DNA from: Candidatus Woesearchaeota archaeon
GTDB taxonomy: Archaea; Nanobdellota; Nanobdellia; Woesearchaeales; GW2011-AR4
Assembly (NCBI GenBank): GCA_016185845.1
Contig: JACPMV010000015.1
Coordinates: 1 to 43,484 of the forward strand
Reading direction: 5' to 3'
Length of the DNA: 43,484 nt
Shown one piece after another: positions 1-7,767 of the stretch. Each line of letters begins with the position of its first letter. Position 1 is the first letter of the stretch. A program made the position numbers and the translations under genes. Below the pieces are notes generated by a model that was not told the origin of the DNA, searched no databases, and saw only the letters and a list, made by a program, of their open reading frames with translations.

Positions 1-225
1 CAAATCAGCAGCATCTTTTATGTTTTCATCAGAGCTTAATCCCTTGACAGGCATCATTATTCCATGAACATTTTCCTTGCCGATTGCGTCTGCGACCAAT
101 TTCGCGCTTAAAGAAGAGTCAATGCCTCCGCTCAGCCCTATGACTGCCTTTTTAACATTATTTTTCTGGAAGTATCCTCTAATCTCTTTTATTAGCTCGC
201 CATATACTCGTTTAGCATCATTCAT
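1..225 (-). CDS. nadE: NAD+ synthase, N-terminal part (cut by window edge)
   Basis: Makes NAD+ from nicotinic acid adenine dinucleotide, ATP and ammonia or glutamine. The ORF starts at ATG 225 and runs off the left edge, so only about 75 N-terminal residues are visible. They include the ATP-pyrophosphatase P-loop SGGIDSS (residues 32-38) after a short helical lead, followed by GIMMPVKGLSSDEN, typical of NadE. The C-terminal half, with the deamido-NAD site, is outside the window. The call rests on the PP-loop and the following strand-loop, and is strong. Confidence 0.9.
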   Translation of the reverse strand, partial: MNDAKRVYGELIKEIRGYFQKNNVKKAVIGLSGGIDSSLSAKLVADAIGKENVHGIMMPVKGLSSDENIKDAADL

Positions 226-275
226 TTTGGCATTATGACTTTAATATCATTTAAAAATGTTTTGAGAAGTTGTTT

Positions 276-593
276 TTATTGTGTGTCAGTTCTGGTACTT
301 AAGCCTAAACAGAATCTAAGGATAGCTTGTCTGATAGATTCTTCTGACACCTCTGGATTTCCTGTAACTTGTATAGAACCCTTAACGACTCTTACGCCAT
401 CTTGATTAGTTTGTTTGGCTGTAACTTGAATACCATCTCCAGTCAATAAATAAGTATCCGATGAGTGTGGTTGCGTAAATGTAACGCTAAAACCTGTGAT
501 AGGTGCCACTAAACGTAATTGGGTGTACAAATCTACAGGAGTTGTCCCTAATTGTCTCCCATCAGCTAAAGGAGCAACATAATCAATTGCCAT
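276..593 (-). CDS. hypothetical protein, 105 aa
   Basis: Not recognised. Soluble, no signal peptide or membrane segment, beta-rich in the middle (alternating hydrophobic pattern around LVAPITGFSVTF and GIQVTAKQTN) with a helical C-terminus (EESIRQAILRFCLGL). It sits alone between nadE and a divergent HAD gene. A TATA-like stretch (TTTTTAAAT on the minus strand near 617-627) lies about 25 bp before the ATG, which fits a leaderless transcript. It has few lysines, unlike the conserved neighbours, a trait shared with many unknown genes in this window. Confidence 0.6.
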   Translation of the reverse strand: MAIDYVAPLADGRQLGTTPVDLYTQLRLVAPITGFSVTFTQPHSSDTYLLTGDGIQVTAKQTNQDGVRVVKGSIQVTGNPEVSEESIRQAILRFCLGLSTRTDTQ

Positions 594-654
594 TAGTTAT
601 AGTTTTGCTTTCTCATTTAAAAATCTTTTTAAATAAACGCTACTAGCTTAGCTT

Positions 655-1254
655 ATGGTCAAAGCCATAATCTTCGACTTGGGGAATGTCATAATCAAGT
701 TTGATGAAGCTCCTACTTTCAGGAAATGGGCGGAATGCGGCAATAAACCATTTTCTGATGTCAAAAAATACCATGGAAACTCGCCAGCCAGGAAGTCATT
801 TGAAAGAGGCGAGATAACTCCAAAGCAGTTTTATTCCAAATACACCCGGGATTTAGGGCTAAAAATAAGATATAACGATTTTGTAGATAATTACTGCGAT
901 ATTTTCACAATAAACTGGGAAGTTGAAGAAATAATAAAATCACTGAAAGGAAAAATAAGATTAGTCTTATTGTCAAACACAAATGTTTTGCAGTACGAGT
1001 ATTGCAAGAAAAGGTTTAAGGTGCTTAAGCTTTTTGACGAGCGCATCGCTTCCCACGAAGTTGGCATGAGAAAACCAAATCCATTTATATTTCTGAAAGC
1101 AGTCCAAAAAGCAGGTGTTTTGCCGTTCAACTGCGCCTATTTTGATGATATTGCTGAGTTTATTTATGCTGCAAGATGCCTTGGGATAAGGGCATTTCAG
1201 TACAAAAATACGGAAAAGTTAAGAAAAGACTTAAAAAAGATAAGGGTTTTATGA
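655..1254 (+). CDS. HAD-superfamily hydrolase (HAD-IA type)
   Basis: Phosphatase or dehalogenase-like hydrolase of the HAD superfamily; substrate unknown. Motif I appears as DLGNVI (residues 8-13), with Asn in the place of the second, acid-base Asp; this DxGNV form is common in YihX-like members. Motif II is LLSNTN (about residue 102), the motif III lysine is in MRKPNP, and the motif IV acidic pair is in AYFDDIAE. The cap is helical. 199 aa is normal for subfamily IA. A TATA box (TTTTTAAATAA, about 627-637) lies 25 bp before the ATG, so it is probably leaderless. Its stop overlaps the next start (ATGA). Confidence 0.85.
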   Translation: MVKAIIFDLGNVIIKFDEAPTFRKWAECGNKPFSDVKKYHGNSPARKSFERGEITPKQFYSKYTRDLGLKIRYNDFVDNYCDIFTINWEVEEIIKSLKGKIRLVLLSNTNVLQYEYCKKRFKVLKLFDERIASHEVGMRKPNPFIFLKAVQKAGVLPFNCAYFDDIAEFIYAARCLGIRAFQYKNTEKLRKDLKKIRVL

Positions 1255-1757
1255 CAAAGATGAAAATTGATAAAATGATTTTTTTATTGTTAATTGGAAT
1301 TGTGATAATCGGGTGCAGCCAGTCTGGCAAAAATGACGAGCTTGTGAAAAATCTTGTCCTGCAGCACGCCAAGGCATGGGAAACGGGAGATTACGGGTTA
1401 TTGGATTCTATACTGCATAAGGATTTGGTTTTTGCATATCCTGGAAGAAGGCTAAACAAGACAGAGACTTTAAAGGATTTAGTAGATTACAATGCATCTT
1501 TCAAAGACACAAAAATATACATCAATAAGATAATAATTGAGGGGAATGACTTGGCTGTTGAATGGCAGTTTGCCTCAACCAATAAGCTAACTGGAAACAG
1601 GACTGCTGTGAGCGATGCCATAATAGGAAAAGTACAGGACGGCAAAATCATAGTCTGGAAAGAATATCTTGACGGAAGAGTAAGCAGGATGCAAGTTGCC
1701 GGTAATTTATCTTTGGAGGAAGGACAAGAGCCGTTTCCGTGGCCGAGGAAGAAATGA
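1251..1757 (+). CDS. SnoaL/DUF4440-like lipoprotein
   Basis: Start set at ATG 1251, which overlaps the TGA of the upstream HAD gene by four bases, so the two genes are probably co-translated. Residues 1-22 form a lipoprotein signal: basic start, hydrophobic core (MIFLLLIGIVII) and lipobox-like IIGC. The mature part resembles NTF2-like SnoaL/DUF4440 domains: HAKAWETGDYGLLDSILHKD followed by strands, with conserved Trp residues (VEWQF, VWKEY). Likely anchored outside the membrane. The ligand or reaction is unknown; many proteins of this fold only bind small molecules. Confidence 0.75.
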   Translation: MTKMKIDKMIFLLLIGIVIIGCSQSGKNDELVKNLVLQHAKAWETGDYGLLDSILHKDLVFAYPGRRLNKTETLKDLVDYNASFKDTKIYINKIIIEGNDLAVEWQFASTNKLTGNRTAVSDAIIGKVQDGKIIVWKEYLDGRVSRMQVAGNLSLEEGQEPFPWPRKK

Positions 1758-1804
1758 ATCATTTAGTTCAATAAATTTAAGAGTATAGTTGAATAACCAA
1801 TTCT

Positions 1805-2194
1805 ATGGCAGATGTATTATATGTTCATGGATTCACAGAGAATACACAAATCCGTAGAGAATTATTTACATTTTACAGTAATTTACTAAATGCCAATATT
1901 AACGGCCTTATGCTTATGCATCCAGTACTTGCCAAGGAAACACTGGACGGGCTTTTAAGGGGACAATCCTCTGAATTTCAGGGAAGGGTCACTGGGTATT
2001 TTGATGATATGTTTAGCGGCATCGGTATTTGGACTGAATGGTCATCTACAAATTTCATTGATGAGTTTTATCAAAGTCAAATGCATGTTGATTTTTTCAG
2101 ATTCGCCCAAGGCACATTAGACAAGGCTTGGTATTTAGTAATACAAAAGCGAGGAGATGCAGTGATTTCAAGGGAAGTTAAGAAACCTTTATAA
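1805..2194 (+). CDS. hypothetical protein, 129 aa
   Basis: Not recognised. Soluble, helical in the first half (ENTQIRRELFTFYSNLLNANI), no signal peptide, rich in aromatic residues (FFRFAQG, GIWTEWSSTNF). The opening VLYVHGFTEN looks like an alpha/beta-hydrolase strand-loop, but there is no GxSxG nucleophile motif and the protein is too short, so that reading is not supported. It ends 22 bases before dph6; the dph6 TATA box lies over its last codons. Confidence 0.5.
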   Translation: MADVLYVHGFTENTQIRRELFTFYSNLLNANINGLMLMHPVLAKETLDGLLRGQSSEFQGRVTGYFDDMFSGIGIWTEWSSTNFIDEFYQSQMHVDFFRFAQGTLDKAWYLVIQKRGDAVISREVKKPL

Positions 2195-2216
2195 ATTCTC
2201 CAATTATCCATTTTCC

Positions 2217-2933
2217 ATGGACGTAGCAATTCTATACTCGGGCGGAAAAGACAGCACTTTTGCCATACAGCACGCAAAAGACAGTGGCTGGAACATAAGA
2301 TATTTGATATCAGTAAAGCCGACAAGGAAAGACTGCTTCTTGTTTCATTTTGCCACAGTAGAGCAGACAAAAGACCTGGCTAAAATGCTCGATATTCCTC
2401 ATTTCTATGTAAAGTGCAGGGTAGCTGATCCTGTGAAGGAAGCTAATATTGTAAAGGAAGTGGTGGAGAAAAATCAGAAGAAGCTTAAAATTGACGCTGT
2501 TGTCTTGGGCGGAACCGGGCTGCAGGAAACACAACTGAAAAGCATACAGGATGCATTAAGGCCGTTGAAAGTTGACGCATTTGCTGCCCACGCAGGGGAA
2601 GAGCATGATTTGGTCATGGAAAAAATGCTTGAGAACGGCTATGAAATAATGATAACCCAGATTGCTTCAGACGGATTAAAGGACTGGCTTGGCAAGAAAA
2701 TAACAAAGGAGAATTTTGCCCAGTTAAGGAAAGATTCTGTCAAATACGGCTTCCATATAGGGTTTGAAGGCGGCTACGCTGATACTTTGGTTACCGACTG
2801 CCCATTGTTCGCAAGGAAAATGGTTGTTGAAGACATGTCAGTCATATTTGACGACAATTACTGCGGGCATGTTGTTGTGAACAAGCATAAAATGGAAGAT
2901 AAAGAAAAGATTGAATTGCAGAAGATTGCTTAG
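2217..2933 (+). CDS. dph6: diphthine--ammonia ligase (Dph6/DUF71 ATP-PPase)
   Basis: Last step of diphthamide synthesis on archaeal elongation factor 2: ATP-dependent amidation of diphthine. The PP-loop YSGGKDST is at residues 7-14, and the central VVLGGTGLQETQ and FAAHAGEEHDLVMEKMLENGYEIMITQ regions are typical of the MJ0570/TIGR00289 group. 238 aa is close to the family length of about 220-230. The TATA box CTTTATAAAT (2187-2196) is 25 bp before the ATG, giving a probable leaderless mRNA. Transcribed alone, convergent with the next gene. Confidence 0.85.
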   Translation: MDVAILYSGGKDSTFAIQHAKDSGWNIRYLISVKPTRKDCFLFHFATVEQTKDLAKMLDIPHFYVKCRVADPVKEANIVKEVVEKNQKKLKIDAVVLGGTGLQETQLKSIQDALRPLKVDAFAAHAGEEHDLVMEKMLENGYEIMITQIASDGLKDWLGKKITKENFAQLRKDSVKYGFHIGFEGGYADTLVTDCPLFARKMVVEDMSVIFDDNYCGHVVVNKHKMEDKEKIELQKIA

Positions 2934-2938
2934 ATTTC

Positions 2939-3493
2939 TTAGGTAAGCGTGTATCTGGTTAATGCTTTAACCGCATTTTTGTGAGAATCAGGCAAATTTG
3001 AATTCTTGACAAGCCTTACGAGTTTATTATACCTCCAAAATGATTGAAAAGGCAAATTAGGATGTTCCATCATTTTTCTTGCCTGTTCTTTGAATTGGGC
3101 AACTGTCAACAATCTCTCTCGTGAATTTGGTGAGCCCATTGTTTTCTGAAACTCTTCCAAGCTTGGCGCAAAGCCAAAGCTGGAATATCCAATCAGATAT
3201 TTATCTCTAATTAAATATGCTTCAAGCAGATGGTAGCTGGTATAGCCATTGACTGTTTCCTCTTTTCCGGTTTGCAGCATTGCAAGCCTTGCGCTGTAAT
3301 CTAAGCCTCTAAACTGGCCACCATCAACAAGCGGCGCATGCCTTTCGTTTAATGTAATAGCTAGTCTTGTATCAGGCAAATAAAGATATTCGTTTGCGTC
3401 CAAGAAAAACTCCCGCCCTAGAGGAGAATCCGCAGATTTCCAGATATAAGTCTGCGGCCTGGCAGTTAAGATACTATCTAAACCAAAACCCAT
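2939..3493 (-). CDS. hypothetical protein, 184 aa
   Basis: Not recognised. Soluble, no signal peptide. The N-terminal half has alternating strands (FFLDANEYLYLPDTRLAITL); the C-terminal third is helical and basic (SFWRYNKLVRLVKNSN). It starts one base after the DoxX stop, so it is probably the last gene of the ribL-VKOR-DoxX operon. Lysine-poor compared with the conserved genes. Confidence 0.5.
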   Translation of the reverse strand: MGFGLDSILTARPQTYIWKSADSPLGREFFLDANEYLYLPDTRLAITLNERHAPLVDGGQFRGLDYSARLAMLQTGKEETVNGYTSYHLLEAYLIRDKYLIGYSSFGFAPSLEEFQKTMGSPNSRERLLTVAQFKEQARKMMEHPNLPFQSFWRYNKLVRLVKNSNLPDSHKNAVKALTRYTLT

Positions 3494-3494
3494 T

Positions 3495-3917
3495 TCACTG
3501 CAACTGCTTATTCTTTAACATGCTTCCTGCAGAAAGCTTTCCTGCCCCGCTTGCAAGCACAACAACTAATCCCGCTATAAGCACAAGCACAAACTCATAT
3601 CCTCCGTTTGAGACTAGCAATCCGTTCTTCAGGTGCACCAGGAATAATGCCACCAGCATATTAGCCAGCAGTAATACAGAAGACCATCTTGTAACTACGC
3701 CTAAGATTAAAAACAATCCACCTGCAAATTCAACAACAGAAACTGCAAGAGCCGAATAAAGAGGAACAGGTACGCCAAGCGATGCTAAAAAATTAACAGT
3801 GCCTGTAAATCCGCCTGCAACAAACAGTTTCAGATATCCGTGATACAAGAATATAACTCCCAAAACAACTCTTAACAGTGTCAAAGACCACCCATTCAAA
3901 TTATTCTTTTTAGCCAT
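3495..3917 (-). CDS. DoxX family membrane protein
   Basis: 140 aa with four hydrophobic segments. It has the DoxX N-terminal pattern (LLRVVLGVIFLYHGYLKLF), the central VEFAGGLFLILGVVTRW and a final helix. DoxX-like proteins are linked to quinone- or thiol-dependent redox processes in the membrane; the exact reaction is unknown. Its start overlaps the end of the VKOR gene by eight bases, so translation is probably coupled, and the pairing points to a shared role in disulfide or redox chemistry at the membrane. Confidence 0.8.
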   Translation of the reverse strand: MAKKNNLNGWSLTLLRVVLGVIFLYHGYLKLFVAGGFTGTVNFLASLGVPVPLYSALAVSVVEFAGGLFLILGVVTRWSSVLLLANMLVALFLVHLKNGLLVSNGGYEFVLVLIAGLVVVLASGAGKLSAGSMLKNKQLQ

Positions 3918-4308
3918 AAATCAGCACCCCCAAAATCAATATTGATGATACTGTCGAAACAATGCAGTATATGCACCATTTTTTCAGTATAAATTTCTGC
4001 ACATAAGCAAGGTAAAGCGAAAACAAAACTGAAGCAATGCTTATACCTACTAGAAAATAGTAAACAGGCAGGGATATAAAAACATTTCGATTCAGCAAAA
4101 AGCCGTAGGCAAAAACCATTACATAGTAAATCATTCCGGGAATCGTGTTTTCTATCCCAAAAGTCTTTCCGTACCTGCTTCTTACAACAGCATCGCATTC
4201 AGCCTTTGAGAAGCAGTACAATGGCTTGTTATATTTCTTGGAGTAGAAGATGTAATAAGAGACTAAAAAGCCTATTAAAGACAAAATCATAAGGTAGATT
4301 TCTTTCAT
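3910..4308 (-). CDS. vitamin K epoxide reductase (VKOR) family protein
   Basis: Membrane quinone-linked thiol oxidoreductase that can reoxidise a DsbA-like partner. 132 aa, four or five hydrophobic helices. The diagnostic residues are present: loop cysteines C32 and C38 (CFSKAEC), the following SRYGKTFGIEN...PG segment (VKOR signature Ser/Tyr-Gly), and the active-site CxxC as WCIYC (C112, C115). No fused thioredoxin domain, and no DsbA-like partner in the window. Overlaps ribL by four bases (ATGA) and DoxX by eight. Confidence 0.85.
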   Translation of the reverse strand: MKEIYLMILSLIGFLVSYYIFYSKKYNKPLYCFSKAECDAVVRSRYGKTFGIENTIPGMIYYVMVFAYGFLLNRNVFISLPVYYFLVGISIASVLFSLYLAYVQKFILKKWCIYCIVSTVSSILILGVLIYG

Positions 4309-4706
4309 TTTCCCATCTTGGAGCTTTTATAAATATGCGGCATGTAAGAACTGATTCTTATAACTTCTGCTTTTATATTTCTTTTCTTTAATTCTTCCTC
4401 AAGCTCATTTTTTTGGACTTTCTGGTCATAACCTAAACAGATTACATCTGGCCTTATTTCCTCAATTATATTAAAAATATTGCCCTGCTTTCCAAGCACA
4501 GCTTCATCAACGATTTCAAGGCTCCTGACATTTTCCAATCTTTCCCTTTCATTATGCAAAGGCTTTTTGCCTTTCACCTTCTCTGAAGTCTCGTCTCTTG
4601 CAACAACCACAACCAGTTTATTTCCGTATTTCTTTGCCTCGGAAAGAAAATACAGGTGCCCAGGATGGATTATGTCAAAAGTCCCTGCGCACATTACTGT
4701 TTTCAT
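4305..4706 (-). CDS. ribL: archaeal FAD synthetase / cytidylyltransferase-type nucleotidyltransferase
   Basis: Adenylates FMN to FAD in archaea (RibL, MJ1179 type). The cytidylyltransferase fold is seen in AGTFDIIHPGH with HPGH at residues 14-17, VVVVARDET, the KGKKPLHNERER substrate loop and VDEAVLG. The ISSTSKI-like motif is only loosely matched by YKSSKM at the C-terminus. 133 aa is somewhat short for RibL (about 150). A glycerol-3-phosphate cytidylyltransferase role is the main alternative, but the ARDET and PDVICLGYDQ stretches fit RibL better. Fits with ribD, ribB and ribA in this window. Confidence 0.78.
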   Translation of the reverse strand: MKTVMCAGTFDIIHPGHLYFLSEAKKYGNKLVVVVARDETSEKVKGKKPLHNERERLENVRSLEIVDEAVLGKQGNIFNIIEEIRPDVICLGYDQKVQKNELEEELKKRNIKAEVIRISSYMPHIYKSSKMGK

Positions 4707-4747
4707 AAGAAAAAGGGAAAAAAGGGATTATAAAAATGTTCTTACAA

Positions 4748-5389
4748 TCAGTTCATGGTCAGGTAAGCGTGAGCTGGATTTAATAAAACCCTATGGAAAT
4801 CACCATCATTTTGGACAAAACAAGGCCTTTCCGCCTCTCTTAAGGATTCGCCAAATTCGTCTAATATCCTTGCCTGCAGGTCTTTAAGCCTTGATTGTTC
4901 TAAGATTAATTGCTGGTCTCCATCCAGCATCAGTATAGGGCTGCCACCCCTATGGAATAAGGTAGTGTCAGGGTTCCAACTCAATACTTCATAACCGCGT
5001 GTTGTAACTATACTTGCATCAAAAACTATTTTAGGGCTGGACGATTCATTCGGTCTGTCCCGAGCATAATAAACAAAATTAACTAAACCTGGTCTGGCCC
5101 CATAGTTTAATCTGCTTGCAAGTGCAACAGCAAAATCTCTGTCCAAGTCAACTCCATGCAGAACGTCGTGGACTAACTCGTCTGGAAAAGCATGAGCATT
5201 GTTCTGCAATAATGTAATTTGCCTGGCTAACAATGCCTCTAGCTCACTTCCATAAAGAACCCTATCCTCCATATCATGCTTAATATTTTTGGGTGCTGCT
5301 ACGGCAAAACCTATAGGGGTCCTCATAGAAAAATTTGGGACTGCACTTACAACAACATGTTTTTCCGCGTAATGAGTTTCGTATGCCAT
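4748..5389 (-). CDS. hypothetical protein, 213 aa
   Basis: Not recognised. Soluble, no signal or membrane segment, with a histidine- and asparagine-containing helical middle (LLARQITLLQNNAHAFPDELVHDVLHG). It has only about five lysines but many arginines, in sharp contrast to the lysine-rich glnA and ribL next to it. Short A/T-rich gaps separate it from both neighbours, so it may be its own transcript. Confidence 0.5.
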   Translation of the reverse strand: MAYETHYAEKHVVVSAVPNFSMRTPIGFAVAAPKNIKHDMEDRVLYGSELEALLARQITLLQNNAHAFPDELVHDVLHGVDLDRDFAVALASRLNYGARPGLVNFVYYARDRPNESSSPKIVFDASIVTTRGYEVLSWNPDTTLFHRGGSPILMLDGDQQLILEQSRLKDLQARILDEFGESLREAERPCFVQNDGDFHRVLLNPAHAYLTMN

Positions 5390-5423
5390 TTAATTATTAA
5401 TTTTTTAAGGTTTAATAATAATA

Positions 5424-6896
5424 TTAAGCATCAAAATACAGATTAAATTCCCACGGATGGGGTCTTAGCCTTACAGGATCGACTTCTTTTGTCCTTTTGT
5501 AGCTTATCCATGTGTCAATCATGTCCTGAGTGAAAACATTTCCGGCAAGCAAAAACTTGTGGTCGTTCTCCAACGCGTTCAATGACTCGGAAAGCGAGCC
5601 CGGAACGCTCTTCACTTTTGCAGCTTCTTCCGAGGACAAATGATAGATGTCCATTTCCATCGGCTCTCCGGGGTCTATTTTTCTTCTTATCCCGTCAATG
5701 CCTGCCATGAGCATGGCTGAAAATGCAAGATAAACATTGCATGAAGGGTCGGGAGTCCTGAACTCCACTCTTTTTGCCTTGTCGCTTGTGGAATACATAG
5801 GTATCCTCACAGCAGCGCTTCTGTTTCTTTTGGAATATACAAGATTGACAGGCGCTTCAAATCCAGGAACCAGTCTTTTGTAGGAGTTTGTTGTCGGCGC
5901 AATCAAGGCGCATAGCGCAGGAGCATGCTCAAGCAATCCCCCTATGTAGTGCTTTGCAGTCTCGCTGATCATTGCATAGCCGTCCTTATCGTAAAACAAA
6001 TTTTTGCCTGACTTCCACAAGCTTTGGTGCACGTGCATGCCGCTTCCATTGTCATTAAACAATGGCTTTGGCATGAAGGTTGCTGTCTTTCCATGCTTTA
6101 CTGCAACATTCTTTACTATATACTTGTACATCATCACCTGGTCTGCCATTCTTAGCAAAGGCGCATATCCCATGTCAATCTCGCATTGCCCTGCAGTGGC
6201 AACCTCATGGTGATGGCATTCCACATTTATTCCGGACTTGATTAAAGTTTCAACAATCTCGTTCCTGATGTTCTGCAATGAATCAGTCGGGGCGACGGGA
6301 AAATATCCTTCCTTGTATCTTGGCTTGTATCCCAGATTTGGGCTTCCGTTATTTTCTGCGCCGGTATTCCAGCTTCCCTCAGAAGAGTCAATGTAATAAT
6401 ACCCGCAGTTCTCCTTTTGGTCATACCTTATGCTGTCGAAAATAAAAAATTCAGCCTCAGGCCCGTAATAGGCAGTGTCTGCAATCCCGCTTTCCTTAAG
6501 ATACGCTTCTGCCTTTTGCGCGATAAACCTGGGATCTCTTGAATATGGTTCCCCTGTCTCAGGGTCTTTTACATTCCCTATTATGCTTACTGTATCATAA
6601 GAGAAAGGGTCTGTGAATCCTGTCTTCAAATCAGGCATGAGAAGCATGTCGCTTTCATTTATATCCTTGAACCCCCTTATTGATGAGCCGTCAAACCCAA
6701 AGCCGTTCATTATGGAATTCTCGCTTAATTCTGATATTGGAACCGTAAAATGCTGCCAGGTGCCAGGCATGTCTGTAAACTTCAAGTCAACAAACTTGAC
6801 TCTTTCCAGGTCCCTTTTCATGCTCTCAACAAAATCTGCCTTTGTATTTCTCGCAGGCTCCTTCTTTATCATTTCCAGTATTTCTGTTGCACCCAT
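5424..6896 (-). CDS. glnA: glutamine synthetase, type I
   Basis: ATP-dependent glutamate + NH3 to glutamine. The N-terminal beta-grasp contains [13 protein letters not shown]; the catalytic domain has the PEAEFFIF metal-binding strand, [23 protein letters not shown], and [12 protein letters not shown]. The insertion [14 protein letters not shown] after the metal-binding strand marks the GSI-beta group, and DIYHLSSEE keeps the tyrosine that is adenylylated in enteric GS; no adenylyltransferase gene is in the window. The start is set at ATG 6896: GGGGTG lies seven bases before it as a Shine-Dalgarno site and overlaps the alternative GTG at 6905. 490 aa. Probably acquired from bacteria (inference). 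Confidence 0.95.
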   Translation of the reverse strand: MGATEILEMIKKEPARNTKADFVESMKRDLERVKFVDLKFTDMPGTWQHFTVPISELSENSIMNGFGFDGSSIRGFKDINESDMLLMPDLKTGFTDPFSYDTVSIIGNVKDPETGEPYSRDPRFIAQKAEAYLKESGIADTAYYGPEAEFFIFDSIRYDQKENCGYYYIDSSEGSWNTGAENNGSPNLGYKPRYKEGYFPVAPTDSLQNIRNEIVETLIKSGINVECHHHEVATAGQCEIDMGYAPLLRMADQVMMYKYIVKNVAVKHGKTATFMPKPLFNDNGSGMHVHQSLWKSGKNLFYDKDGYAMISETAKHYIGGLLEHAPALCALIAPTTNSYKRLVPGFEAPVNLVYSKRNRSAAVRIPMYSTSDKAKRVEFRTPDPSCNVYLAFSAMLMAGIDGIRRKIDPGEPMEMDIYHLSSEEAAKVKSVPGSLSESLNALENDHKFLLAGNVFTQDMIDTWISYKRTKEVDPVRLRPHPWEFNLYFDA

Positions 6897-6952
6897 GTTC
6901 AGCACCCCGCTTGCTTTTTTATCAGAATTAGGATAAACAGAGTTTGATTAAT

Positions 6953-6962
6953 GTTTATATAC
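6953..6962 (-). promoter_or_regulatory. glnA TATA box
   Basis: GTATATAAAC on the minus strand, about 55 bp before the chosen glnA start, leaving room for a short leader with the GGGGTG ribosome-binding site. It lies in the 161-bp gap shared with the divergent Lrp/AsnC gene, so one regulator could control both. Confidence 0.6.
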
Positions 6963-7007
6963 TTATTGCAGATATTATTAAACAAAAAGATAATAAAATC
7001 AATTAAA

Positions 7008-7040
7008 TTTAAATATTTGTTTAATTTTCCAATGAAAATT
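7008..7040 (+). promoter_or_regulatory. TATA box and palindromic operator of the Lrp/AsnC gene
   Basis: A TATA-like TTTAAATAT (7008-7016) is followed by the inverted repeat AATTTTC-caat-GAAAATT (7023-7040), which falls at the expected start of transcription, 18 bp before the ATG at 7058. A palindrome at this place fits autorepression by the Lrp-type dimer encoded just downstream. Confidence 0.45.
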
Positions 7041-7057
7041 GGTGTGAAACTGAACAA

Positions 7058-7504
7058 ATGGAACTTGACGAAACCGATAAAAAAATATTGAACGCAGTCA
7101 TTGAAAACTCGCGGCTCTCGCTGAGGCAGATAGCAAAAAAACTTGGAGTTTCTGTAGCAACGGTCATGCACCGCCTCAACAGGCTTGAAGATGAAAAAAT
7201 AGTCAAGAAATACACATCTTACCTTGACTATGAGAAGATAGGTTATGATGTCGAAGTCATAATTGAAATCAGAATCTCAAAGGGCAAGCTTCTTGAGGTT
7301 GAGAAAAGGCTTGCAGTGCATCCGAACGTATTCGGCATTTATGATGTGACAGGGGCATTTGATGCAGTCGTATTGGCAAGGTTCAGGAACAGGAGGCAGA
7401 TGGACAACTTCCTGAAGAAGATACAGACTTACGAGTTTGTCGAAAGGACAGAGACAAAACTGGTGCTGAAGACGATAAAAGAGGAAAATATAAGGGTGGA
7501 ATAG
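7058..7504 (+). CDS. Lrp/AsnC family transcriptional regulator
   Basis: 148 aa. The N-terminal winged helix-turn-helix (LDETDKKILNAVIENSRLSLRQIAKKLGV, then VMHRLNRLEDEKIVKKY) occupies residues 2-57. The C-terminal RAM ligand-binding domain (VIIEIRISKGKLLEVEKRL, then YDVTGAFDAVVLARF) occupies about 65-145. Such proteins sense amino acids; the divergent placement next to glnA suggests nitrogen or glutamine control (inference). It ends two bases before the 3' end of the convergent tRNA-Pro gene. Confidence 0.9.
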   Translation: MELDETDKKILNAVIENSRLSLRQIAKKLGVSVATVMHRLNRLEDEKIVKKYTSYLDYEKIGYDVEVIIEIRISKGKLLEVEKRLAVHPNVFGIYDVTGAFDAVVLARFRNRRQMDNFLKKIQTYEFVERTETKLVLKTIKEENIRVE

Positions 7505-7505
7505 A

Positions 7506-7692
7506 TGGGGCTGCGGAGATTCGAACTCCGGCCGGACCCAGTTTAGGCAACCTTTTCATTGGTGCAAAAGTTCGTTCGAGGGATTTTATGTCCCTCTCCG
7601 TTTTCTTTTGGTCAAGCTTTTCTTTGCGAGGCTTGCGAGCAAAGAAAAGGTTGTCCCCAAGGGCCAATTCTGCCTAGCTATACTACAGCCCC
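7506..7692 (-). tRNA. tRNA-Pro(GGG) with a 114-nt intron
   Basis: Acceptor GGGGCTG (7686-7692) pairs with CAGCCCC (7507-7513); discriminator A is 7506; no CCA encoded. The T arm is CGGAG-TTCGAAT-CTCCG. The anticodon stem GGCCC/GGGTC encloses loop TTGGGGT, anticodon GGG. Exon 1 is 7655-7692, the intron 7541-7654 at the canonical 37/38 site, exon 2 7506-7540; mature length 73 nt. The splice region folds as a relaxed bulge-helix-bulge: the anticodon TGGG pairs with intron CCTA and the intron ends pair as CAACCTTTTC/GAAAAGGTTG. The D stem is weak (GTAT against GAAT with an A-A mismatch). A minus-strand T-rich TATA-like site (CTTTTTATTC, near 7717-7727) lies upstream. Confidence 0.85.
7617..7649 (-). 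repeat. 11-bp perfect hairpin inside the tRNA-Pro intron
   Basis: CTTTTCTTTGC (7617-7627 on the plus strand) and GCAAAGAAAAG (7639-7649) form an 11-bp stem with an 11-nt loop rich in GCGAG-type sequence. On the RNA it uses the same 5' intron bases that are needed for the splicing helix, so the two folds exclude each other. Confidence 0.7.
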
Positions 7693-7767
7693 ATGGCAAA
7701 AGAAATCCGCAGCCAGAATAAAAAGATATTGGAATTTCCCGAGAGCCCGCAACTAAAAATGATTTAA

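Noticed and set aside
1176-1250. Lipoprotein ORF starting at 1176
   Set aside because: It would read over the end of the HAD gene; the signal peptide begins right after ATG 1251.
1805-2194. Alpha/beta hydrolase, from VLYVHGFTEN
   Set aside because: No GxSxG nucleophile, no catalytic Asp/His order, and far too short.
7541-7654. Box C/D guide RNA in the tRNA-Pro intron
   Set aside because: No RTGATGA C box with a CTGA D box in suitable places.
7559-7756. ORFs within and beside the tRNA-Pro gene
   Set aside because: They are antisense or sense readings of the tRNA and its intron.
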